Assembly (NCBI RefSeq): GCF_018320785.1
Contig: NC_054884.1
Span: 19,159,667 to 19,223,666 of the forward strand
Length of the DNA: 64,000 bases
From: Cheilinus undulatus
Taxonomy: Eukaryota > Chordata > Actinopteri > Labriformes > Labridae
Reading direction: 5' to 3'
Positions 11,801 to 23,800 of this stretch are shown one piece after another (the first letter of the stretch is position 1; each line of letters opens with the position of its first letter). The position numbers and the translations under genes are program-made. The notes beneath the pieces are model-generated. The model was given only the letters and a program-made list of their open reading frames with translations. It had not been told where the DNA came from and searched no databases.

Positions 11801-14800
11801 GTGAGGCCTATGCTATCAAAGCCCCAGAAAGCAAGTTTTAACAGTCTTCACTATTAAGTCAGAAATTTTTAAATGAAGGTCAGTGAGGATTGACTCATTT
11901 TCAGAGCCAACCTCTAGTGGCCATTTTAGGAACTGCATTTTTCTGTCACTTTCTTGTTTCCTTAATTTTTACTGAGTTGTTGTAACGGATTAAACCACTA
12001 TCATTGAATTGAAAACAATCTATGATTGATATTTCGTATTTTTCAGGATTGTGGTAAGTGATCCATGTTTCTAATTGTTCTTTCTTCTGTTTCTATTTCT
12101 CAGCTAAACCAGGGGGGGAGGGTAAGTCAGCCGCACCACAGCCTCTGACTATTGACCTTCTGTGTGCCTTGCATTATCACACGGTGACTTGATTATAGCT
12201 CTCACATTTTCACTTATGCCCACATATCAATTCAAGCGCTTGTGTCAAGGAAATGCTGGCTCTAACACCAGAGTGCTAAACCAACATGTACCAATTTTGA
12301 CTTCTATGTTTTTTAGTAGGATTATTGTATTCTGTTACACTGCCATGCTTTACATAAACAAGGAATTTTCACTGATAACATGTCATCTGCATACTATCAG
12401 GTTGCTAAACCTGTGTACTCAGCTGTCTTCAAATGATGTAAAACACAAACCCAGAATGGGAAATATGCTTTGGGTTTTTACAGCCATAGTTGAGTGTGGT
12501 CATGTTATACTGGTCTAAATTTTAGGTTTTACACACCAATGAAATGTATTAGCTCAGCTGTTGTAGCACCTCAGACATATGTGGTATTACTGTCCACTTG
12601 CTTTATCTAACAAAAGCCCACTAATTTTAGCCCCAGCAGAGCCAACCGAGGAGGGTGAGAGACATCAGTTTCCTTTTTTTCTGTCTCTTTTTTGTGACTT
12701 TGAGTGATCCAGAGCACTCGTACAGTGTTAGTATGTGACATGGAGTGGGTCTAAGCTGGACTTGAGTGTTGAAGAAATGCATTTTAACTAATCAGTCAGG
12801 GTAATTATCTGAATAATGCACAGCAAGTGGTATTGCCATAGATAATAAGTAAAGCAATTATTGAGTCAAGAAGATAGGCCTTTAAGTGAATCATATTATA
12901 TGAGACAACATAAAGCTGCTGAAGGGGGATAATGCAATTAGTGTGCCACTTTGATTGAGCGTGTTTGCATTTCTTAGCAAGCCTACAGCATGTGTCATAT
13001 GTGTTAGCTGAAACCATATCTCCAGAGTGTGGGGGGACAGATTTAGTATCCTCAATATTTTGTAACAATAAAGTGACTGAAATAAGTGAAGTGATGTTGT
13101 ACATGCATGTATTTCCTGTGGATTACTTCTTCTGTTTTGTTGTGCTTTGATGACCATTTACTGGGAGTAAATGTCTTTAACAGTTTATTTTGATTATTTT
13201 AGCATGCTGAATCTTTAGATTATAAAGGATTGATCCAACTGTTTGATGCAGGAAAGACAAACCATCTGTGTGAATTTTACTGTTCACCAAGTGACTGCAA
13301 CCGGATGCATTTTATACGTCTGTGAACTCATGGTGACCTTGAGGTCACGTTTTACTGCAGGCATGTGAAGTATGAGAATAAATTAAGAGTGCCAAGGGTT
13401 TTCTGTCTGCATTTTTGTTTGACGTCTCTTGAAGTTGTTTGCTCTCTGATGGAATGTTATCCAAATCTCATCTTTTTAAAATTTCAGACTGTTAACTATG
13501 ATTTTTTTTGCACAGCTAAGCCACAGCCAGAGCAAGATGGTAGGCCCCTCTTAAAGACAGCGAATTAAACATATTTTCTACCAATAATCAATTCATCCCC
13601 AGCTTCCATTATCATGACTGACTTTTGCAGTTAATGACAGTAAATATTGAAAGCCAAGCTAATATTCATTCATTTTTCTTAGATGCACCCCCAGCAGACG
13701 GAGGTAAGACAGGATCCTGTACATAGAGGTTGTGAGTGAAATGGTCTGTGAATAATCCAACATATGTATTCATGTATGAGTGCATACATGTGCAACGATG
13801 TGTGAAAACTGCACTGACTGCTTGACTCTTGTGTATTGTTTTAGATCTTACAGGTTGGTGTCAGGTTACCTGTTTAACAGTTAAGATGTATTTTTGCAAA
13901 TCCCAAAAATACATGAGTTTGTATACTAAATTGATGTCTTTCTTTGTTCCCCAAAAATTGAATAGATAAGTATCCTAATGCCGAAATCAATCACTTTTTC
14001 TCACTAAGTTGACAAAGATATACTCAGCTGCGTTTTTTTTATGTGACTGAAATGCATACTAAGTGTTAGGCATGAATTTAAGAGGCTACTTTTGTTTCTT
14101 TATTATGCAATCCAAAGGAATGATTGAAAAAATAAAACCTGCTGCATTCCAATGGAAACAAAGTTTTCAGAACAAAACAATCAGAAAATAATTACATTTA
14201 CAAATGAAAATTAATTCACTTTTCTTAAACAAAACTTAAATTTATCTACAAATCTAGATCATTCTTAAAATATTGGATTTATGTTTGATTATGGTGAGTT
14301 AAGCTCTACATTTTAAGGTCACAAAAGTTGTCTCATGAATTTAACATTGTTCTGTCTTAACAGTTTGATCTAGGGGTCAAACAGTTATTGGCCTGGTTGA
14401 TTATTTGGACCAAATGTATGCTCTTACAGATGATCTGTTTCAGCATATTATTATATTTATCCTTAAGAATGTGCTACTTTGGCTCCACTAAGAGGTGTGT
14501 CTTCCCCTATGGGATTTTATCCGCTCTTGAGTCTCCCTTATGTTCCACTCACTTGCTGCTTTTTATGCTGCACAACAGAGACAGAGCTAAATTGTTACAT
14601 TTTCTTTGCTTTCACTCATCCAGTTTTACTTTTGTCACATTAAGTATGTTTTGTTTGTCATAATAAATACATATCAGTTCAATCCCCTGAACCACTAGTA
14701 ATGAGTACCCCTTGTCTGTTCAAATGGACGGTTTGATGGTTTGTACAACCAGAGAGGCTAGGTCTGTGTGCTTTATGGCCAAGTTGAAATCAGATCAAGA

Positions 14801-17800
14801 AATCAGCTGTTTCCCAATTATCTTTGAAAAATGGAAAAACAAACAATGGAAAATAAATGGGGCTGCACAGCAGCCAAGGGTTAGCACTGTTGCTTCACAG
14901 CAAGAAGGTCCCTGGTTCACCTCCTGGTCAGGGCATTTCTGTGCATGTTCTCCCCGTGCATGCGTGGGTTCTCGCTGGGTACTCCAGCTTCCTCCCCCCA
15001 CCAAAAACATGCTCCTTAGGTTAGTGGTGACCCTAAATTGGCCGTAGGTGTGAGTACGCGCGTGCCTGGTTGTCTGTCTCTTTATGTCAGCCCTGCGATT
15101 GACTGACGACCAGTCCGGGGTATACCCCGCCTCTTGCCCAATGACAGCTGGGATAGGCTCCAGTAGCCCCGCGACCCCCAACGGGATAAGGGGTATAGAA
15201 AATGGATGGATGGATGAAAAATACATGCCCTTGGCCGTTGGAAAATGAACGATGAAAAAAAGATAAAAATCCCTTTTTTATTTTTATATAGACCAGTTCA
15301 TTTTTTATCATTGGTTTTATGTTTTGATTAAAAAAGGAAGATCAAAGATAGTAACACTGCGGATGTAACATTATTTTACCAGAACGTCATCAGCATGTCG
15401 CACATACAAGAAAAAGAATGTTATATCCCCAGTGTTTTGATCATACTTTTTTAATCAGAACATACAACTAATAAGATAGAAAAATGAAATTGTTTTCAAT
15501 TTGTTTCAGTGCTTTCTGGAAATGGGAAAAAGGGAAAGAAAGCAGGAAATGGAAAATTAAAAAAAAAGGTTTGTTTTTGTTTTTCATTTTTTGATTCCCA
15601 GTGTATGATGAACTGCCTGAAAGAGCGAAAGGCATGTTATTTCCATGTGTTTTTTTTTTTTTTTTTTAACTGTAACCTGGAAACAGCTTGTTTCTTGATT
15701 TTGGATTTCTCATCTCAAATCAAAAACCAAAAACACTGGCCATAAAATACACTAACTGGGTGCTATATGAGGCATGAACTTTAACTAAAGCTCTGTTTTT
15801 ATATATATTCCTCCAGTTTTGTTGGTATGTAATTTTACATGTCCAAAAACCTCCACTCAAGTGTGCTAAATAAATTGGATTGATATAAAGAGTGTTATGT
15901 TGCATGGTGCTTCTGTTTATCTATCCACCTTTGTTGCAACTGTACGTCATCTCTTGTGCAAAAACAATGTTGCTTCGAAGCTGCTTTTTCAGTTAAGTTT
16001 GCTTCCTTGTCTGCAGCGGAATCAGAAGTTGATGGGGATGGTAAGAAAAGAAGCAGCATTTATATTGATGTGTCTGATGATCATTTAACTTTTAATGGTT
16101 GGTATTATGTGCTGGTCAAGATGCCACATAATATATATGAAGTGTTAAGTAGACCTGGATCCATTTTAATATATAAAATTATTTTGATTACTTCTATTTG
16201 GACTGACAATCTGTGCTTCTCAAACAATACATTTTCTTCTTCCCTGACACAGTGTAGACTGTTGAGATTTACCAAACCAGACATTGGAATAGCACCTCAC
16301 TGGTGCTGTTTGCTGCTGTCCCAATTAAATCAACCACAAAACAGTTGATTTTTGGGACTAACTGGTCACGACTTTGGATCAACCCATTGATTTGTTTATC
16401 GGTGTGTTTTCCAATATGCTGCACTGCATTTAGGATAGTATCTAAGGCCAATATCAATACCAGAAATTAAAAAAAGTACTAAAAGTTTGTAGGTTGGCTC
16501 TGCTTGTTCTGGTACCTGTATCTATAAAATCCTATAAAAATGCAGCTTTAATCATTTTAGGAGCTTAAAACTTCTTGAAACTCTACTTTCCCTCAGGATA
16601 TGCAACCCTTCAAGCCTAGAACAGATCTTGTTAAGTCAAGGAAGAAACACAGATCCGACCAAAGGGCTCTCATTTGTATTTTAGAACTGCTGGTATCAGC
16701 TGATGCTGCTGGATGGGTTGCTGACAAATTTTTCTGGTCAAGTCCTATCAGCAATTCCCATTTTGTTTCCTTACATGAGCAGTGCTGCCTGACAGGATGT
16801 CTGTGACCCAAGATACCAACACTGTCTCTGTCCCTTTGGCAATTTGAACAATGAGAGTAGAAACACAGCTGTGGTTCATGAGAGACAGTAATCGTAGAAC
16901 AATGGCAGCTGTTACTGCTAACATACCGAGTGTCATCTGATGTGGTGACACTTTTATTGTTGTTCCTTTATTTAACATGATGCTGTGGACAAATAGGAAA
17001 CTGCAAGGACAGCCCAAGCAGTGAAGTCATCCAAGATATCACAGTCAGCACATCCATGCCTTCAAACCGACCAAACTCTGCGTCATGTTGGCATCTTTAT
17101 CTGGGGATGGTCTACAAACTGAACCATGGTTGTATTTCCCAGCAGTGCTAGGATTCATGAGTCATCAGTCTGAAACTTGTCAGGGTTGCACCACAACTCA
17201 AGTTTAACAAGTGAAATTCAAGAGCTGTGACTCAAGTTGCCAAGCAGTCGCTGCCTGCCACGGTCTTTTAAGAGCACAGTTCCCACAGCAGTAGATGGAC
17301 ATCCACTCTGTCTGGACTGATTAGGAGTAGATTAGACGTTGAAGGGTTACGGAAGTGCCAGGACTTCAGGGAATGCCTGTGATGCCCTTGAAATGTACTG
17401 TATGCAAATTGTTCTGTATCTGCAGTTTTAAAGGGGTGACTCTGATGGTCAGGATTTGGTATTTTTGGGGAATACTATTTTTCTTTTCCCACTCGGGCAC
17501 CTGGCTGAGGCTTAACCGGAGTGAGAGCTTAGGAAGTTATAGTCTTCATTTGTAAAGTGTTACTGCACAGCAAGAAGGTAGGCCAAGTTGTCCATCAAGA
17601 CTGCTTCTTTCCCAGGCTTTTTGTTCAGGGGTATGCAAGGGAGAAGACACCTCCAAAGGTGACATGGCTGCATTGTGTTCCTACAGCATATTGCTATCTT
17701 GGTTGGCTGACTGCAGAGCTGAAACTTTGCCCTAAAATTTCGCCCATTCAGCCAAGTAACGACCAAAGCATTTAGGGGGAGCTTATTAAATGTTAAGTTT

Positions 17801-20800
17801 AGTTACCTGCCATCTCCATAAATACCTTTGGAAAGGGCCCTGTGATTTTATTCCTTCATCAAAGCTCTCTGCTGTCCATTTATCTCTTTCTAACATTTAT
17901 GAGCACATTAAATCATCTCTGCTGCTTGTCAAGACTGCCCCAGTTAATGAGAGGAGATGTCCCAGTCAGAGGTCAGAGCAAGGTCTGTCACATATTGTAG
18001 AAAGATTATATAAGTAACAGTGGCAAAGCATGATCAGGGAAATATGGGGTGTGAAACAAAGGCAAAAGGAAGAATGAATTCTGTTATCATGAGGGGGCTC
18101 ATCCAGGTCCTGAACCAACCAACTTCTCGCACTGAGAGGTCTTTATTTTAGACCCCAAAGCCACACTCAGGGAAGTCCTCAAATCTATTAAAATTAAACA
18201 TAAATCTTACCAAATATGCAAGATTAGCTATTGTCCTATGGAAGCTAATAGGCTTGAAATATGACCTATGCCCTTCAAGGGAAACTTTGCCCTTTTTGTC
18301 ACATTTAAATGGTGGTCATTTTATTTTGTAGTCATGCTCAAGATAAGAAGCTTAAGGCCCCATCCACATGGAGACAAACTCAGGAAGATACGCAAACGTT
18401 TTTGTGGTATTGGCGTTTCATCAACATGGAAACAGCGTTTTTGGCCGTAAGCGCTACTTTTTGAATCTGGGTCCCAGAGTGAACAAAGCTGTGGAAGCTT
18501 ACTGCTCCATCTCCGTGAGCACAGCAAACCGCATCTTTCTTAAAGCAATTACGCCATACATAGCATAGCCTATTGAGGCTGCATGCGTGACTGAGATGAG
18601 AACCGTATAGAATCAACTCCCAACTCCCCCTCCCTTCCTGTTCTTCTCCCTGTTTAAGCTCCGTGTCTCCGCCCCTCTCTTTACGTACCTTCTCGCAGAT
18701 GAGAATGTCCGCTAAATTGAATACTGCAAAGCGCTCGTGTAGTGATTCTGCTCTGCTTTTCCAGTGAAATCAATGGCCGAATCACAGGCAAGAAAACACT
18801 TCATCTCATTATGAACAAATTCTACACAGGACCGAACACCGCCATAATTCTGCCATTGAATCAACTTGTCACTGAGCTGAGACACGGAAGCTACAGGAAG
18901 CCAATAGGAGTCTGATTGGCTGTGAGTACTAACCTCCTTGCTGGGGCACCCCTGTCCCTTGCTGGTTTTCTCAAGTAAGATAGCAGCGCCATGGCCCAGT
19001 GCAGCGAAAAAATATAAAGTATGACATTAACTTTAAACTCTGCCGTCAACTTTGTGTTTGTTCAGTTCCTTACCAGTATTTAAAGTGTTTAGAGAGTGTT
19101 GAGTTGACAGAAGAAGACAAAAGTTTAACTATGGTACTGTAATCTTGTCTTAAAAATGTAAATACTGGTGTAAATAAATACTTTGATTAAATTTACCATA
19201 TTTTTCCAATTTTTGCTTAGCAAGATTTTTGTGAGAAGGGAATTAAACGCCTGTTCCAAATAGCTGCCTGGTCCCAAATAAACGTCTGGTCTGCTCAGGG
19301 ATTGAGACAAATAAACGCCCCAGCTATTGTTTGGTATTTTACGGTATGATCTTTAATTTAAAGACCCACAGCGCTCATAAAAAGAAACATGCATCATGCT
19401 ATCTGACATACTATGTGCATTGTATGTTGTTGTGAATGTTAAATTATGCTAACTTGATAGAAAATCTACGAGATGCGAGTTTGTTACTCATATCTCTCTA
19501 AATGACTGAGTGCTCTGTCATTCCCCTGCTGTAAAGGCGGGGCCGTGCGTAATTTGTAGGGGTCGTAAAATTAAGCACACTGTACGAGGCATATAAGGGG
19601 GTGCAAAAAACAGTCTGGGTTTGCTCCTCTTAAACTTAGCATCTCAGACGATCACTATTGTGTGTGTGAGTCTGCCAGGTCTGTAGCAGCAGCGGCTTAA
19701 GCGCTCTCCACCTGCAGAGCTCCGCTGTTTGTGCTGCACCAGCAGAGGTTTACGTTTGAGGAAGAGATATTCCGCTCATATTAATAACGCGCCCAGATAC
19801 CCAAAAATAGATCACTGGACGTGAGATTTAAACCTTGCATCAGTCTAAACGCTTTTAGAAGCGAGTGCAGGTCAACTTTCAGGCAGTGATGTAAGTCTGA
19901 GACTGGTAGTGCAAGGAGCCAACAGGAGAGAGAAAAGATTGATCTTTGGATTTTATGGATCGATATTGGATTTTTTTTTTAAAAGAATGTATCTAAATTG
20001 GAGAATTGATCTTTTGAACCCAGGCCTAGCTTTTACAGCAAAGTCAGATGCTCCATTACCACCACTGAGAACAGCATACACCAGATGTTCTTAAATCTAT
20101 AGTGGAGAACAACCAGAGGGGCAACCAGGAGAAAGTTTGGGGCAGTTTTCTGTAATCTTCTTCTCTATTTGGTACATTTCCGTGGCAGCTTCACAGCGGC
20201 ACTTACAGGCTTGGCATATATACAGCAGTGTTTTCAGTCGTTTTCAGTGGTTCCGTGCTTACACAGACATTTCCTGAAACGATCCTGTGTTAACAGAAAA
20301 CTTTTTCAAAACGAAATGGAAAGTTTTTGTCCCCATGTGGAAAAGGTCTAAATTCTGTTATCATGATGGGGCTCATCCAGGATCTTAACCTGGGGCCTCT
20401 TGCACTGAGACGAATTTGTTTGTCTTAATTTCATAACTCAAAGTCATGCTTAGGATAGGAAGGTTATCTATCACAGCTATGTTCCAGTTTGAAAGTTGTC
20501 AAAGCCGACATAAATCTGACCCTTATAGGTAACATTAGCTATTGTCATATTGAAGCTAATAGATTTGAAATATGACCTAATGACCTTCAAAGGAAACTGT
20601 CCTATTTGCCACATTTAAATGGTGGTCGTTTCACTTCATAGTTGTGCTCAGGAACAGAAGCTCACAAGCTGTTACCATGTACTACGGCTGTAATCCAGGC
20701 GGAACACTGTCAAAGCCTGAATACAAAAAAAAAAAAAAAAAAACCTCTTTTACTGCTATCCGATGGAATATAAAACTAAAAAGACTGATGGTAAATAACA

Positions 20801-23800
20801 TACAAAGGCATAGGAAGCTTTATTTAGTTGAAACATAAAAGTAACAGGTACAGTAAGAAACTAGAAAAGCACTCAGAGAGCACAGACCTTCGCCATTAGC
20901 CCTATCTCCCAATAGTGAAGAATCCTTTTAAAAACATTCCTGGATCCAGACGGTGATCCGGATTACTCCCTCCCCGGTTGGGTGGAGACACGGTGAGGCA
21001 AAGCATTTACTTAGCTACAAGTGGACTGTCATGGCAGAAGCACCCATGGTCTCACCAGACGACTGAAAGTCATGGCAGAGGGTGAATATTCCTCTATTCC
21101 TCCCAGCATTGTGAGTATTGTCGCTACAATTCACTGTCTTTCTCTCTGTAAGGCTCTGACTCGTCTCCTCGACCGGGCGTGCATCTTTCAAACTCTATAA
21201 ATTCCAAAACTTTGAATAGAAACACACCAAAAACATGCTGCTGGGATTGAAGTTACACATGTCCACCATCTCATGGTGTAAAGTGGTAACAGCACAGACC
21301 TCCGCCATTAGCCCTATCTCCCAACAGTAGATAATCATTTTAAAAAATCCTGAATCCAGACGGTGATTTGGATCAGTCCCAAAATCTAATCAGTTCTTCC
21401 TTATGCCATTTTTGACATTTCCAGAAAATTTCATGAAAATCTGTCCATAACTTTTTGAGTTATGTTGCTAACAAACGAACAAACAAACAAACAAACCCAC
21501 CAAATCACATAACCTCCTTGGCGGAGGTAAGAAAAGCATCCACTACTGCTAGTCTGTTTGTGTTACCAGCCACATTGATTGTGTAAATGCTGTTGAAATC
21601 AGCTTATGTTAGCATGTGCCATTTCTTGCAAGCCTGCTAGTGTTATTGGATATGGTAAAAATTGTTTTAATGCAACTGGAAATCAGATAGATGGATAGAT
21701 AGACGGATGGACGGACAGACAGAGGATACTTTATTCATCCCAAGAGATATTCAAGAATCTTGGCTAATGTTACCATCTAGCATTTCTTGCTAAATGGTTA
21801 TGTTAGGGGATAGAGTTGGATTTGTGTAAATACAGTTGGAATTTGTCTAACAAGCATTTATCACTTGTGCTAGCATGTTTGTGTTGAGATAGGAACTGCC
21901 AAAATATAGTTGGAAACAAACTTGTGTTGGCATCTTCTACGCCTTACTAGCTCATCTGTTTGTGTTACAGGATGTAGCAGGAATTCTGTAAATGAATAAG
22001 AAATCAACTAAAGTCTACCACCACTTAAATGAGCAGCTCAGCTGTTTTTATGGGACAGGATGTGCATAAATTCCTAGCTAACAATACCTTCAGCTGCTGC
22101 GCTTTTGGAGTGTTAGCTTGATTGACTGGTAGATTTGCCTTACAATTTTTTTTCTGTAATGTGATGTAATGGCGATGCTAATAGTACTTTTGGCAATGGG
22201 ATTAAAGCTTTTCCCATTTTTTTGTGACACACTGTCATTGACTATTGTTAGCAAGAAGATATCGCATACTAATGTTAGCTATGTCTGATGGATGCAAACA
22301 GACTTTTAATTATTTCAAAGTATATAACCAGATATACTTCAGGATTTTTCTTTTTGTTTCAGCAATTAATTAATATGGAAGTTGGGAATTAGAGTATTTT
22401 GTCATATTTATGATGTTTACAGGATTAGCAAAGCTATAACAATGACAATATAAGAACAGGATTTGAACGTTTATCCTGAGCTTTACTTCAGAGGAAAATG
22501 GCTTTCATGTGGATATAATGAGTAGAACCCCTTGTGGTTGTCACTTTCACCCATGTGTTCACTAAAGTTGTAGCTTGTTCACTCTTGAAGCAAAATGCTA
22601 ATTTTATACTGTGAAGGGATAAAAACCCGTTATAGCTGGCTGATAACATGCTATGCTAATCCAAAGAAAGCAGCTGGGTAAAGTTCAGGGAAACCTGAGG
22701 AGATAAACTTCTCTTTGGTCAGGATTCATCGTGGTTCATATGACATGCAACACATAGCCATATATAGAAGAGCTAAACTGACATTCAGCTTAAATTTATG
22801 ACATTGCTTTTTGAAAGCACTATCAAAGAGGAGAGAGGTTTAAGACATGGCGACGCGATTGAAGAGATCCAAAGACTGTATCCCAGTAGCTGTATGCTGA
22901 GTTTATCAATAAGCTGCTCTGCAAAATCTCAACAACACTGAATTTATCTTGCTTTATTGCATCTATTTTTGTTTTTATTCCCAGTTTCTAAGCCCAGAGT
23001 GGGAATAACACCCTGATGATTTTGCCATCAGTGTGTCTATTAGTGGAATGTCTGTGTGGGAAGAGCTTATAATACCAGGGCTCTTTAAAGCCATACTCGT
23101 GGGGGTGTACAGTGTTTGTGGGGGGATTATCATCACTTGGCCAACTGCACACTGTTTGGGGGCAATTGCAGCAGCATTTCTGATGAATGTTAACAGGAAG
23201 TTGCTGTATAAATCAATACACGAAATGTTTTAAGTAACTTCAATTGATTATCAAGCCCCCTGAGGTTAACATGCTTAGTATGGGGTAAAGTAATGAGTCC
23301 TTTGTGACAGCAGCGCTGCAAGATCAGTCCAAAGGAAGTAATCAAGATAATTTAAATTCCTCCAAAGTTTGGTGATTAAAATTGCGTTAATCAAGACATT
23401 TGATTACTTTTGGATACAACTGATAACAGTTATGATCTTACTCCCATAGTTAAAACCCTGTTTTGATTGCATTTCATGGTGTGGTGTATTAATGCAATAA
23501 TACTACAGAATAATCATTCTGTAATTCCAGCTGCCTTGTTGTATCTCTTGAGTTCACACTGACTTATGGTACAGTATAACAGCAGATAGTTATACTTCCA
23601 TATGTTAAACCAGACATTTGTTTTTCCCAGCTAAGGAAAACGCTGAGGGTAAGGGAAACTGAAGGCACAGTGTGGGACTGTGTCTATTGACAGCATGCTA
23701 ATCTGACTTTTTGAACTGAAGATGTATGCACCCTTTGTTTTGATGATTTTTTTGTATATAAGGACTTGCATTGTATTTTCTGATCCACTAAGTATCTAAT

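Larger units (their letters stand above)
2834..12103 (+). other. mybpc2: mybpc2 intron 1 (about 9.3 kb)
   Basis: A large first intron filled with mobile-element relics (listed separately) plus unassigned AT-rich sequence. Short ORFs here lack family signatures. Muscle enhancers commonly sit in such introns, but I cannot point to a specific site. Confidence 0.8.
16041..23630 (+). other. mybpc2: mybpc2 intron 8 (about 7.6 kb)
   Basis: Holds the TAA-flanked element, paired direct repeats and PUFF-like dispersed repeats listed separately. From 16,560 to 18,070 I recognise no gene or repeat family; ORFs there are short and overlap on both strands. From 21,530 to 23,630 I see only AT-rich sequence. 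Confidence 0.7.

Noticed and set aside
12162..13157. ORFs on both strands between mini-exons
   Set aside because: Intronic, no family signature, and the true mini-exon at 12,631-12,654 uses splice sites instead.
14795..15311. Overlapping minus-strand ORFs of 143 and 74 codons
   Set aside because: They are readings through a very common fish interspersed repeat.
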